From Mya arenaria (Eukaryota; Mollusca; Bivalvia; Myida; Myidae), in the NCBI RefSeq assembly GCF_026914265.1, contig NC_069135.1:16670406-16734405 (forward strand): DNA of 64,000 nucleotides, read 5' to 3'. Shown here piece by piece: positions 23,372 through 36,352 of the stretch (the first letter of the stretch is position 1; each line of letters begins with the position of its first letter). The notes under the pieces were generated by a model. The model did not search any database, had not been told where the DNA came from, and saw only the letters and a list, made by a program, of their open reading frames with translations. The translations under genes were made by a program, and so were the position numbers.

Positions 23372-23837
23372 TACTTTACAAGTTCTTTTTCTGAAGACGC
23401 TTTGTGCTCACTTTTTGTTTTCTAGCCAAGAATGAAAATCAAAAATCAGTCAGAGATACAGTATGGTGATGCATTGTTGTTGATAGATCAATATAAATTT
23501 GTGAAATATTTGAGGGAAAGGTATTTAGTTAAATCATTTACAAGTGTAACTTTTGAGTTTTATTTTACAATGCAGTGCCGAATATTGTGGAGATAGAATT
23601 GAATATATATTAATTAATCAGTTGACTTGTGGCGTTTAGGGATCAAAATTAAAATAAAAATATTCAATAAAGTTCTCTTATCACCCAATGTTGTGGAATA
23701 GTGAAGTAATGAAGATTTAACCTCACAACAGTCTTTCTCAAATGCTGTCCAGGCTTTTGTATACTTAAGAAAAACTAACCTCGCGATGTCAGACCAGAAA
23801 TCATCTTGGCATGAGATTGGATCACTATGGATCATTA

Positions 23838-24130
23838 TGCACCAGTCAATTGTAAATATGATTCTTATATCCGGGGGTATATCGGGGATAGCCGGCGAAA
23901 TGGGCCATGTTTTTACCTTTCAGGTGGCCCCGCAGTGCCGGGTTTTCCCGGAAAATACACTGTGGATGGGGCTTAACCTAATGTCTCTTGGGTGCGGGGG
24001 CATTTGGTGGGGACTTTACCATCAGATTATCTCCATAGAGCGGGGATTTTAGCTGGGGTTGGCTGGCCGAAAGTAAAAGTCCCCGCTATTCCGGGACCGG
24101 GGGGGGGCATGGTTACAATTGACTGATGCA
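23838..24130. mobile_element. MITE with TGCACCAGTC ends, copy 2
   Basis: Same family and orientation as 22964-23371: TGCACCAGTCAATTGTAAAT at the left and GGTTACAATTGACTGATGCA at the right, with the shared interior TTTTACCTTTCAGGTGGCCC. It is ~115 bp shorter, so it carries an internal deletion relative to copy 1. Confidence 0.85.
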
Positions 24131-24459
24131 TTAGCTTGTGTATTCAGATAAAGTTAAGAATATATATTTATTAATTTAAGTTATACTTTGCAATCTAAAT
24201 CAAAGATTTGAAAAAGGTATCCAGTATCAATAAATGCAAGTATACATAAATGCCTTGCAAATCTTTATGTATCATCCAAATATGAGTACCTTGCAGGGTG
24301 AATGTTATTTGTTAAAATTATACTAAGTGAGCTTTCAAGATTACCTTTCCAATCGCATACACAATGCAGTTTGAAACCTGGATAATTAAAACAAATCTTG
24401 GTTGTAGACCATAACTATTAAATATTTGATAAGTCACAGACATTATAGGTACAGTTTAA

Positions 24460-24923
24460 AGGGGCTGTACGCAGTTAATGATGAAAAAGCAATAATTTAA
24501 AGAAAATTGAAGAAAATTGACATAAACTTGGTATTGATGTGTACAATTAATGCATTGAAACTTACTAACTGATGATCTCCATAGTTTACAAATGATTTAT
24601 TAATAGCAGTTATTTCGTGTGTTTTTTCCATTAAAAAAAATTACTAGGTATGTCTACCAAGTAGAATTCATTCCTTATGCGTGATCTGCCGTTGATGTTA
24701 TTACATGATATTAGCGAGTTAGGTATACATCTGGAAAACTCCACCCAGTAAAAGTAAGTCTTTATAGCATAGTAGATACGACACTTCACTGCATTTTTTT
24801 TCATTTTGTTATTTTATTTACAATAACGATATCAAAGAGTAAAATATTTTATTTAAAAAGTGTCCTTAGATTCGTTACAGGAAAAAAACAACTTTTTTGG
24901 TGCCAATCTGGTGTACAGTCCCT
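24460..24923. mobile_element. TTAA-type MITE, copy 2
   Basis: The left end AGGGGCTGTAC is preceded by TTAA, and the right end is GTACAGTCCCT. Unlike copy 1 at 8342, the right flank is no longer TTAA. The inner phrases GACATAAACTTGGTAT, GTAGAATTCATTCCTTATGC and GTGCCAATCTGGTGTACAG are shared with copy 1, and it lacks copy 1's 1.3-kb insertion. Confidence 0.85.
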
Positions 24924-25097
24924 GTCATAAACAACAAGTGAAGCCAATGCTGTATTAATTTGAGACAAACAAAAAGAAGACAGCACAAAGTTCAAAAAGT
25001 GTGACTTACATAATTAATAATTTTGCATGCGATTCAGACAATTTTAATGCTATAAATCACAAAAAAATCATTCCCTTGAATTATTCCTGTCATAGTG

Positions 25098-25445
25098 TAA
25101 AGCTGCACTCTCACAGATTTACCGTTTTTACAACTTTTTTTTGTCTTGGAAAGAGCAAATTTTTGCGTTAACATCTTCAAACAATGATATCAGATTGCTG
25201 ACAAACAATCAGCTCGTAGTTTGTCATATTTCCTTTCGAAAATTAATGTTTTATGGCTTAAACCGTTACTAACAGTTTAAGAATAATGCTTAAAACATCA
25301 TTTTTTTAACTTTAATATAACAATCTGCCATCTAAATTTTGGTCAGCAGTCTTATATAACTGGATTTTCGCAAAAATTGGATCGTTCCAAGACAAAAAAT
25401 AAAAAAAAGTTGTCAAAACGTTCAATGTGTGAGAGTGCAGCTTTA
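25098..25445. mobile_element. Palindromic MITE with TAAAGCTGCACTCTCACA ends
   Basis: TAAAGCTGCACTCTCACA at the left and TGTGAGAGTGCAGCTTTA at the right are perfect inverted repeats over 18 bases. The inner arms (TTGTCTTGGAA and TTCCAAGACAA) also pair. A right-truncated copy is at 62730-62950. Confidence 0.9.
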
Positions 25446-27279
25446 AACTCATAATAAAATTTTAATGCACTGCATTTGACATAATTTTAAACAGATGAAA
25501 AAATGTTATTTTTAAAAAGCACAATATATCCTTTATGTGATCTAATATTATAATGAATTTATTCAGATCATAATTAAGTGACTTTTCTTGCACTTAAATG
25601 TGAACAAGAAAGCTTGGGATTGAACAACAAATGAAACAAGAATGAAATTCAATGAATCACAAAATATCATCAAAATTATACACACAAATGTTCTTTGATA
25701 TAAAAAAAAATGAAACTTTTTAGACTTTCAAAACTATAACATTTACTAAATACGGTTATATAAATTGATGAATACATTTGTAGGATGTTATATCCTACTA
25801 GATGTAACTCGGCTTCGTTCATTTTTCTAAACTTTCTCTCAGTGACGAGGAATAAATTTTATTCACTGCAGCTGTTTTCTAAGTTTATGAAAATAAGAAC
25901 AATTGAAACAATTCATTAACTACTGTTGTTTTAGTGCAGATTGTGGGAGGTCATGGTTGATTTCAATGAACCACCAATAAGCCCTGCCAAAATTGGATAC
26001 TGATTGGTCAGTCAGGTGCTTTTGGTAGGCATTATTAGCATGAATGTTCATTTTAAACATCATTTATGAATGTTTACAAAATCATTGAATATTGAAATAA
26101 CAAGCAAAATGTTAGTTTGAATGATGAAAGCCATGAAATATGTGAAGTATTGAAAAAGAGACCAGTTTTTCAGCTTGTGTAAATAATGAGAAAATTGTTA
26201 AGTAAAATTATTTATTGTTTATCAGGAAAATGTTGAAATCTCATGTTTAGGCCTATAGTGATCATACTTGATTGCTATGTTATTGGCACTATGTTTTATT
26301 CATTGCAATATCTATGTAAAACATTAATTATTATGTTGACTTAAGTTTGAAGATAAGAACTAATGGTATAGGTGATATGAGAATGATCTCGTAAGTCTTT
26401 AAAAACCCTTTTGGTATTGTGAGTTTTTTTGCTCCAGTCTTGTTCAGTTTAGCTTTTGAAGATTTTCAAAGTAACTGCAAAACAAGTCCAGCTGTCTAGA
26501 AAGACTATGTCAAACTCTGACCAGATATAATTTATTGTCTTTTCAAATTACCAGCTTGGCAATGGTTTTATCATAACATAGGATATTGGTTTTAAAGAAC
26601 ATGTTAGTGTTTTTGTATGTGGAATGAAATATCATAAGTGGCACTAAATTGAACATAATTTATAGTTCTCATTGGTATTACGCATAGCCCCAAGTACATG
26701 TTGGTCTAAGATTTAAGGCTTGGATGGAGTCAGGGCAAGAAAAATGCATGTTAATACATTATACTTTCCAACGCAAGAACTGTTTATTTATTCAAGTAAA
26801 TAAAGCAATCCCAACACCAAGGAACTGCAGTATTGCATAACCAGCTTAATTGACATTATGAGTTGGAGTTCAAATTGCTGCAATTAAAGGCACATCTAGT
26901 TTTCAGAATTATTCAAACTCTGATTTAGCAACCTTAATATAGTTAGATGAACTACTTTTGCAAAATGAAAGTTTTTTTTTAGATTTACAAGGATGGGTGA
27001 AAAGAATTTGCCAAATGTACTGCAACACCTGATACCTGTTGCCTTGGAATCCAACAAATTCTTGGCACTCCAAATGTTACAGTACTATTGAAATTGGAGT
27101 GCCTGAAAAGAAAGCTTCTTGATTCTATGTACATTCAACATCTTCTTTCTGTATGACATATTGGACCAGGAGAATCATGAACCTACAACCTTTTGCATCT
27201 ATTGAGATAGGGAGCTATCAGGACAGTGACAGAGGACAATACAAGAATGGCCAACTGCTGCATTTATTGAGTTATCTAA
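25446..27279. other. Intergenic, no gene seen
   Basis: About 1.8 kb of AT-rich sequence with no supportable coding exon, RNA gene or repeat. Confidence 0.45.
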
Positions 27280-28290
27280 TGCATACAAATTAAGAAAGAA
27301 AAAATAGTTCTTAATTTTTCCAAACTACCTCCTTAAGCATCGTGTACATGTATGTAGTTGTATTTTACAATGATTGTTCAAAGTTACAATGGTCCTGTGG
27401 GTTAAAGATGATCTGTTCACGGGCTAACATGTTTTGTACATAATAGGGTTATAAGTACTGCATTTTGATCCAGGAGGTTGTATTCAACTAAAGTAGATTT
27501 TTGCAGATTTGGATTTCACAAGGCATAAGCCGAGTAAAATCAAAATCTACAAAAAACTACCAGAATCAAATATGACATTCCGCCATATCCGGATCAAAAC
27601 GCAGTACTAATAACCCTTTTATTATATACATTACTGATTAGATCACTTAGAAGCCACATCTTTGCATAATAAATTTCATTTTAAGGATGCACTCTTTGCT
27701 TTAATGACGTCAATTTAATATTGCGCAACATACTTGTTATGGCGTGACGTCACCAGAGTGGTATATGGCCGTATTGCACTGGAGCGGAATATGGGTTAAA
27801 GTATTTTGTGATATGTATTGCATGTGGATTGATGATGGGTATATAATAAAGAATAAAATTATGTTTGATATTCCATTCTCACTAGCAGTGTGATTAAATG
27901 CTGACGCCATGTTATGAAATTTGATGGTCAAAGTATTTAAACATTAGACATTTCAATATTTCATACTTTAAAAACGATATTCATCTCATCTTAGTCTACT
28001 CAACTTGCTTTGCTATGTACAAAAGTCTGCAGCAGTAATATGAATAGCATTAGACAGAAGGCAGTGCTTAGTATTCATCAACAGCACTTGTTATCATGGT
28101 AACATGTTATATGAATTGAATACCAAGCACAAATTAAGAGGGAGAAAATAATTCTTCACTTTTTAAATATAAACTACTTCCTAATAGCATTGTGTATGCA
28201 GTCTGACACAGGTGTACAATGTAGATGTATTTTACAAAGATTGTTCAAAGTACGACCCTGTGGTTTAAAAAGAGGTGCAAGGTTTTCTAT
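27280..28290. repeat. Diverged direct duplication flanking a MITE
   Basis: The stretch at about 27280-27440 (ACAAATTAAGAAAGAAAAAAT, TGTATTTTACAATGATTGTT, GGTCCTGTGGGTTAAA) recurs at about 28105-28290 (ACAAATTAAGAGGGAGAAAA, TGTATTTTACAAAGATTGTT, CCCTGTGGTTTAAA). Between them is a 180-bp palindromic element and ~480 bp of unrelated sequence. Confidence 0.6.
27442..27622. mobile_element. Palindromic MITE, ~180 bp
   Basis: AGGGTTATAAGTACTGCATT near the left end pairs with GCAGTACTAATAACCCTTTT at the right, and TTTTGATCC with GGATCAAAA. The interior also partly pairs (GTAGATTTTTG with CAAAATCTAC). No coding content. Confidence 0.75.
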
Positions 28291-28475
28291 ATAGTATATA
28301 ATTACATCAATGAAAATCTTCTCTGAAACTGCAAATAACAGACCTTTAATATAAAAGGATTTGATCAAATTAAAGAGGTATGTGTGCCAACCACGTAAAT
28401 TAATTTGTACAAGTCTGATTTAACGACTTTGAGAAATTCAAAACAACTATGACTTTATCTGATTTAACGCTTTAG

Positions 28476-28502
28476 CCCCCCCCCCCCCCCCCACACACAC
28501 AC
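28476..28502. repeat. Poly-C / AC microsatellite
   Basis: A run of 17 C is followed directly by about five AC units. Confidence 0.95.
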
Positions 28503-29875
28503 CTCACTCTACGCACACTTAACTAGATTTTTCAAATTTCCTTTGCAGCTTGCAAGCAGTTTTAGTCTAAAGTTTAAAATAGCCCATCAAACAGTGACCC
28601 CTTGTGATGTGAGCCGATTTTGTCAATGCTTGGTTGTCAACATTCCCCTAAATGAAGCCCTAGTCCATCAGTGCTTTCAGCACTTTGATTATCCAATAAT
28701 GAACGTACATGTATAGCGACTAGCGTTATAATTAGTTTACGATTTTTTGTTAGAGAATCTACTAACGACTAAACTGTTTCAGCATTATTAACAATTACGT
28801 TTCGCCTTTAACTTGATATTGTGTTCTTACAAAGTGTCCCCAATTGACTTGTAGACAGTCTTTTCTTTAACGCCAATACTATTGCACCACTGATGCGTCA
28901 CCATCAGTCTTCGGTGCTCAGAGAATGTATTGATTCATCACTCGTTTCCTTGGCTGCCCGATTCACTAGCTTTTATTGTGTTATTTCGTAGAAACAATTT
29001 TTGTTTATACAATTGGAAATCCGTTGGATAGTACATTTGTGGCAGGTATTTAATATGTGTATAGTTTAGCATTGTATGTTCTTTTGCATGTACATCACAG
29101 TTGCTTGTAGTTTGTACACATATTCAAATCGAGCGATCTGGTCCCCCAAGGTGACCACTTGGATTCATTTTGCTTCAATTTAATACGCTTTTATTTTAAC
29201 CATAACTAACTATTTATGTATATCTAATGGATAGTTTCATAAATAAGGAAACCCATCTTTTCCCCGCACAATCAATACTAATATATTTATTACACCAGGG
29301 AATACATAAATCTTAAATTCTTGCGTTAACTTACATTTATATTTAATAACCAAACCCAAAGTTCTGCCAACTCCAATATATCATCGATAGCGGGAATTGG
29401 TGGGGTGTGGGTGTAAAGTCGCTCGTCTGGGATATATTAATGCAGTGATATTGTGTTCGGTTTTAGGCAATATGCTACCAGAAATCAGTATCTGTGAGTA
29501 TGGACTTTATTTTTGTTGTGATCAATATAACCCAACATTGGTGTTGCCGTATTACCTTTAAAGGCCCAAAAATTATTTTGGCTCGGGTTACCCGACCCTG
29601 CCTACAAAGTGTGTGTTATAAAATGTAGTTTTAAAGTGTTTTTTTGTATACAGAGAATTACTCTAACGCCATTCCACAATGATGAAAATAAAATTACATA
29701 AAGCCTATATAAAAAGCCTACATACCCTACCTGTTATTGAGAATGACGAAACCCTTACCAATGCATTTTGGCCTTATTTTGACAGTCTATTTTGACAGTC
29801 TTATTGTTATGTGTAATGGGCGAAAATGCCGATTCTTTTACAGCCGATCTTATATCGTCTTTTTTCAGTTGAGCA
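28503..29875. other. Intergenic, upstream of the membrane-protein gene
   Basis: No gene, RNA or recognisable repeat. The promoter of the next gene should lie near its right end, but no core motif stands out. Confidence 0.4.
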
Positions 29876-32800
29876 ATGGTCAAGAATACCTTTGGATTCG
29901 CTGTGGCGATATTTACGGCTTGTTGTAAGTACATCGTCCATCGTTTTTATTGTTTGTTTTTTGTTTTGTTTTGTATTAAATGAAAATAAATCCTTACATG
30001 TATCGATATGTTATATATGATTTTTTTTAAAAGGCATGCTTATGTGAGGTTAACACGCGGTATTCAGCGGCTTTCAAGTTAAGGATAACTCTGATGTAGG
30101 AGGGTGGTAAGCGGTACGCAGAAACTTATAAGCTGTTATATTATCGGTACACATACTCTCAGAACGGTTAAATATTATTGTGAACGCAGTATTCGGGTTG
30201 AATATGAAGGAATATTCGATACGCAAGTCGGGAAGGGTTACATACTTCTCAGACAGTTCTTGTTTGGAAATGAGTTTAATAATATATCAGTGTATGAGTT
30301 AAATTTCCAGAAACTTACTCTCGTAATCTGTCCGCCAGAGGTGAAATGTTCTTGCGCCTTGTATCAAAGTGGGGATTTTTTATTAAGTATTCTGCGATGT
30401 CCCACCAGATTTATTGTTTGCTGGAAATTATATTAATGTACAGTGAGTGAAGAATCTATTATTTAACATTTTCATTACACAGATGCAGATTTGCACAAAA
30501 ACCTCCAACAGAGCTGTGACGTAGAATATGGTCTTGATGACTTTATTGATGACGAAATATTAGTCGTGTATGACGGTGCGCAGCTGTCGCGCACCTGCAA
30601 GGTAACGTTCGAGCAGGAATACAGCCTTGAAAATCTGTGCGTGGAGGCGGAGAGATTTAACGTTGCTGACGAGCATGAGGACGTTACGTTGGAGTATCAC
30701 TCAAGGTTCTACAGCCCCGCCGTCCCCGACAAGGTGAACGTGGATTTATAATAATCCGGTCATGTGTTCAATTCGTTGGCTTTGGTTGGAATCAATGTTG
30801 TCTTTGGTTTATTCCAATCCGTCGTTGGGTATATTTGATGATATATTCTGATATCTGCGGTATCCCCTTATTGTATTGGTATCATTCTAGAGTTTGCTTG
30901 TTTTAATGATGTATGAATGACATGTTATAAAGAACCCGCGGAGCATTGCTATTTTAATGGTCAAACAATTAAATAGAAGATTCGAAACTCGTTTACCGAA
31001 ATTTCCAAATATTGAACAGAAAATTCGAAACTAAATGCTATTTAATTCCAGTTATTTGTTATGTTTCCAAAGGATAGTTCTTAAATATCTTATATCTTAT
31101 CAAATCAGGAAGGTATTTTGAAAAAAAAATTAATAGCTTTTATACCCTTCTGGTAAAATGCACTGCTATCTGCTACACACTGATGCTTATTTTAGATATT
31201 ACGATATTGACTTATGATTAATGAAATCAAAATATTAAAAAAAACACACCAGGAGCGAAGTATTTTCGAAGATACTATTCCGAAAGAATTAAACTGATTT
31301 GTTTTTTATACATGCACATAATCATTGATGACCACAACACTATTCCTAAATTTGCATCCACATTACACACAAAGTTGTCACTTCAGTCCTTAATGTATAA
31401 GTCCTACTTGCTGGGAAAGCGACAGGTCCAGAAAAGTCAACAATTGAACAATTGAATGCTGAAGGAAATCTCCACTGAGAGGAGTGAACAACTCTCCTGT
31501 CGTTTCAATAATTGTATGCTAACATTTATAATACCTTCACACAGTGGAAGATTGCAAACGCATGTGCAATCCACAAAATGAAAAATCCAATTACTCTTGA
31601 GTCCCGTTGACAGCAAAACTCTTGAAAAAAATAATATAGATTTTACAGAATGATTCCACGATCAATCAGTTGTCTTCCCTTTATCATATATGCATTCAGT
31701 CAAGTGTTAGCTGAATGGAAAAAAGTGAAAGTAGTATTTTGTGACATAGCAAAGGCATTTGACAGTCTGGCACTTAGGTTTATTACATAAGCTCGAATCT
31801 AAAGGCATCTTTGGTCCTCTACTCCGTTTCTTTATCTAATTACCTTTCTGACCGCTCGGTAAGAATAGACAATCATAGAACAGAATAAACTCTTTTTAAT
31901 CTCCAAACTGGTGTTCCCCAATGGTCCGTTCCTGGACCCTTATCATTTATTGTTTTCATCAATGGTATTACAAAACACAAACACTGAGCAATGCGTCTCT
32001 TCGCGCACAACAATAGTATAATGTAGTTGTCGACGACACTGTCTCTGAAAATAATAACATTCATAAAAGTTCTCCATCCTCCCGCTCTCTTACGGTACGT
32101 CACATAAACACCTTGGCCTTACTTTCTCAAGCGATGGTACCTGGCTAGATCATATACTCAAAGTCGCAGTAAGGGCTTTACTCCTTTAGGTCATTGAAAT
32201 TTATTCTTGATAGGAAATCATATGAAATAATGTATAAGTAGTTCATCAAACCAACGTTGGAATACGATGCTGTCCGAGATATCTGACCCTCTGGGATAAA
32301 ACCTTAGCTGGAGGCACTGAGAATTGTCACTGGAGCAACATTAATTTAATCAGCGGGATTAAGACTTTAATTACTTAAGTCCAGGTTAGAGTAACACAGA
32401 CTGACAATGTTTTACAAGATGACAACGTCGTTGACACCTCATTATTTATCCAAGACCAAGTGCATAATGTTACTTATCATAATCAACGTAACTCTGCTTC
32501 TACAAGGAACTGATTCTGTGTTAAACAATTGCAAGCAAGCTCATTCAACCATTTCTCATTTCTCCATACCGTAGGTAAAATGTACCGGTGTTTTTACTAC
32601 GAAGGCAGTTGTGTCGACTAAATCAATCATACACACATAACAGCCATTTTCAGCCATGTTCGCAAATGCATATACTCCACAAAGAGGTTCTCGACACCTC
32701 CCCAGTTCCCACACTTAAACAATCATTTGTAAAGCATTCATCACCACTGAATATTATCAATGTTTTCCCGTCTAGCTACCGGACAACATCGAAATCGAGT

Positions 32801-34339
32801 CAATTACTCATTCCTATTCAATATATTATTACCACATATATAGCTGAACTAGTTACTATGACAATGTATAATGAAATGCGACGCAATTTCACAATTCTGC
32901 AATGCCATATTCCATCGAGAAAATTGTGTTGATAATGTTAACTCTATTTATTTTTCAACATATTAGAGAATAGATAAACAGTACAAAGTTCATATTTATG
33001 GAAAACTATTGTTCAATGATTTTTCACATTTTTGGCATCGTAATTTTTAGTTTGGAATTATTTGATATGAGTTTGAAAATCTGGTGCCAGTGTGTTTGTT
33101 ATAGTCCCATTGAACAAGATCGTACACGAGTAACAAGATCGCTCGACTTCTAGGTTTGTCGTCGTTTTTATTGCCTTAAATAGTTCAACACTATGATATA
33201 GACCTGTTTCCCCCTGTAGATCTACACGAAGTACGACACGCCCATCCCCGACTGGTGCTCGTCGTCCAGTCGGATCATCATCTCCTTTGACTCGAGCACC
33301 ACGAGGCGCGGGGACGCGGACATTAGACTCAGGGTTTACAAACAGGACTCCGGTGCCGGTATGTTATGTACGGCAATACAGCATTGTTCTAATGATATTC
33401 CGGATGGTTTCGAGTGACATTAATTGTCAACATTCTGTTTTTGGTCGAAGCAGTTTGATTTGATGTGTTATGATATCAACGATCACATCAAGATACAATT
33501 GTTTGGAATATTTGATATTCTTATAAACATTAGTTCCAATTGTATAACTTATCTTAATCTTTAATCATTATGTATAGATACATAGGTAAACTCTCAAAGC
33601 ACCGTATAATAAAGGCCAACGAAACGCATGAGTATCTGATATCTGTTTTCTTAACTTGTATTTTTTTTTGTCCAGAGAATTTTGCCGACGATATGATATC
33701 GGCTGCCAGTCCGGTGGTGTTAGTTGTCGCCGGTGTTGTTGGTGGAGTGATCATACTGTGCATCATAATTTCCGCCGTGGTCGCCCTCATCTGTTACCGC
33801 CGACGACGGAGTCGGGCTGGGCACGTGCACTCTCCAGCTACACCTTCCACTGTCGGTTAGTAGTACGTGTAAACTGACAGGCATACAGTTTGTCTGGCTG
33901 TGTGGATTATTTAAAAAGCATTGAGAAAATGCATCGAGTAGGGCTCACGACTGAAAAATGCTTACAAAAAAGGCAGGATAATTGGCCGATTTACATTTAC
34001 AATGTTTATTAAGGTTAGCTTTATTGAGTGTTATAATACTCGTTTTAGCATCCTTTGAAATGAGAAATATTTTACATGTAATGTTATTTTCATTTATCAG
34101 CTCATCAGCCCCAGCACAGGCCACACTTTTCTGGTAACCATGGGCAACCGCAAGCTGGTAACCCCGCCCAACAATCGTACTGGAATCAGCTACAGACCAG
34201 CTACCCCACCGACCAGCCGTGCGGCCACCAACAACAGAAAACCCAGCCCCACCAGCAGTATGTCAGCAAGCCTCATTACCCGGCATACTCCCCAATAAGT
34301 CAGTGTCCGGAAGAGGTCGCACCGTCGGGTACTTATTAA
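29876..34339 (+). CDS. Single-pass membrane protein with four-cysteine ectodomain
   Basis: Five exons (29876-29924, 30483-30733, 33220-33358, 33676-33855, 34101-34339) join in consistent phase to 285 residues. Exon 1 encodes a signal peptide (MVKNTFGFAVAIFTACYA). The ectodomain, about residues 19-157, is acidic, has cysteines at 28, 55, 69 and 113, and shows alternating hydrophobic strands (DWCSSSSRIIISFDSS, ADIRLRVY), a CUB-like pattern that I infer without proof. A hydrophobic helix spans about 160-187, followed by the stop-transfer CYRRRRSR. The cytoplasmic tail is rich in Gln, Pro, His and Tyr. AATAAA lies at 34505-34510. A donor-like GGTACT at 34328 could instead splice to 34812-34837, swapping the last residues. 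Intron 2 holds a dead LINE fragment. The family is not recognised. Confidence 0.8.
31640..32560 (+). pseudogene. Degenerate LINE reverse transcriptase fragment
   Basis: Lies in intron 2 of the membrane-protein gene. Readable reverse transcriptase pieces include VVFCDIAKAFDSL near 31730 and GVPQ-SVPGPLSFIVFING near 31910, both typical of non-LTR reverse transcriptases (palm motif with F-D, then GVPQGS). The frame shifts and stops repeatedly and the catalytic ADD box is not recognisable. It is unrelated in detail to the better-kept LINE at 46-48 kb and clearly older. Confidence 0.65.
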
Positions 34340-34811
34340 TTCCCTTTCATTCAACTACATACGTACATCGGTATATACTAGCGGAAATACGAAACTGTTT
34401 TTATAAGAAACTGGTCTACAATAATGCCAAGTCTTCCGATGATAACATAGTGTGTACCATAATAATTTGGCTCATACATGAAAGTATGATACAATGGAAC
34501 ATTTAATAAAGCATGTGCCAGTTTTCAGAATTAAATTATCTTTTAAAATATTCTGAGCTTGATTCAAAAACCTATATTTCCCACTCACAGTTTCTTTGTT
34601 TCACTTATCATGTGTATTGAAGTACTGCAGTCACATTGTTGGAGTTTCCTTGTGCTGTAAAATGACATTTTAAATTATGTCATTGATTCTTTAAGGTGAA
34701 AATAACACAACCGCATACATATATGTAATTTTAGAATATACCTAATAACTGTTGATATATTAAATTGTAATAGGTGTCATGTTTAAAATGTAATTAAACT
34801 TGATTTTTCAG

Positions 34812-34837
34812 CTCCCACTCCCAACCACCAGATATAG
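34812..34837 (+). other. Possible alternative last exon of the membrane-protein gene
   Basis: TTGATTTTTCAG is a strong acceptor. The next bases read, in phase 1, APTPNHQI and a TAG stop. A phase-1 donor candidate (GGTACT) sits inside the preceding exon just before its stop. Joined, the protein would be 290 residues. The donor is weak. Confidence 0.35.
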
Positions 34838-35130
34838 TCTCCCGTTTTGGGGAGGCAGTTCGCGTTGCCTTGTCCTGGGAGTAAAATGGAAATCCATTTT
34901 TTTAAAATAAAAACCGAAAACGGAAAACAAAAAATGAAGCAACTTCCATTCATTATCTTCTACAGAGATATATGGTTATATGGTGATTAGAATTGTTTTT
35001 CATGATGTAATGAATGTTAAGAAACTCGTCGCCATATCTAAGATTTTCATCACGTCGACCAAACATAATGCCGTAACTACAACGCCAAAACATAGCAACT
35101 TGTTGCCAAATAATAAGTATCCATAGCCAG

Positions 35131-35400
35131 GATTAAGTATCTCGTCGCCAGGAATAAGTACCTCGTCGCCAGGAATAAGTATCCCGTCGCCCAGGAGTAA
35201 ATATAGAGCCGTCAAGAATAAGTACCTCGTCGCCAGGAATAAGTACCTCGTCGCCAGAGTTTAGTATCACGTCGCCAGGAATAAGTATCCCGTCACCAGG
35301 AGTAATTATCTCGCCACCAGGAATAAGTATCTCGTCGCCAGGAATAAGTATCTCGTTGGTTACTCGTTGTCAGGATTAAGTGTCTCGTCGCTAGGATTAG
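35131..35400. repeat. 21-bp minisatellite
   Basis: Repeats of AGGAATAAGTATCTCGTCGCC with variants (TACCTCGTCGCC, TATCCCGTCGCC). Diverged units extend on both sides (about 35020-35530). Open frames on the minus strand here are by-products of the repeat. Confidence 0.85.
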
Positions 35401-36195
35401 TATCTTGGAATTACTTATATTGTCGCAGAAAAAAAATTCGTTCCAGGATTTAGATTTGGCGCCATGATTTAATACTTTGTCGTCAGGTTTAAGCAATTTG
35501 TGGCCATGAAGGAGTACCTCGTCGCTATGAAATCTATCATATGACCGCCAAAATATAGATAATAAAATGCATGATGGCCGGGATTTTCGTCGCAAAGAAA
35601 TTGACATGGTCATTGGCATTGTACTTTTATTATCGCGTCTCAGCACATTTACATCTCAAAGTTCATGTATGTAGCCAGGCTAAAACATATCGTTGCATAT
35701 ATATATACGTTTGTGACTAGAACGTTGTTATTGTTATTTGTGCCAGGTCATACAGACAACAAGTGTGTTATTACCACGATTAGGATAATGTAACTGTGAC
35801 TGCCGTTCTTGGCTCTTTTAATTAACGTTCTAAGTGTATATTACTGCTGGTGTTTACGTGTACAATTTTGTAGAGTAGGGGGCATTTTCAAGGAGCCAGA
35901 CATGCCACAACACACCCAATTTAAACTTATGGCCTTATGCGGATAACACACCATGTACATGATCAGGGAATTTTAAGAATATATCCGAACAGATAATACA
36001 CAAATACGTACATTTCTATTGATACTGCTACGACTATATGAGAGCAAAGTTGCGTTTTTCTCCATAAATGCATATTTTTATAATACCCCGTATAGTCAGA
36101 ATATTCAAAGCTAAATACTGTACTCGACTTTTCAAATGTATACGTAAAGTACACATTTATATATAATTTTGCACGTACATTTAATTGGTGAAAAA

Positions 36196-36352
36196 ATGTC
36201 TGATTTCTTCAAAAAAATGCAAGCAACATGGCGAAACACCATCCTTTCACTTGTTAGTATTTGTTTCGCGGGCCTATCGCCGGAAGCTGACAAATGCGTC
36301 CGGGTCTGATGGAGGTTTGGAGTGTCGATGGTCCTGTCTCCATCACTTGTAA
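36196..36352 (+). other. Orphan signal-peptide-like exon candidate
   Basis: ATG at 36196 opens MSDFFKKMQATWRNTILSLV then SICFAGLSPEADKC, which looks like a secretory signal peptide, but a TGA follows after 37 codons. An overlapping frame carries GLMEVWSVDGPVSIT up to a GTAAGT donor at about 36353. It could be a relic first exon of a lost ectodomain gene or chance. No downstream partner exon was found. Confidence 0.25.

Noticed and set aside
30104-30436. 110-codon open frame upstream of exon 2 of the membrane-protein gene
   Set aside because: It sits in intron 1, opens at a non-ATG codon, has no compositional signature of coding, and the exon 1-exon 2 join explains the gene without it.
31140-32930. 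Functional reverse transcriptase gene
   Set aside because: Only short motif pieces are readable and the catalytic box is missing; it is a dead LINE fragment.
35000-35646. Two minus-strand frames with GDE(V/I)LIPGDE-type repeats
   Set aside because: They track the 21-bp minisatellite; there is no splice or start context and no family resemblance.
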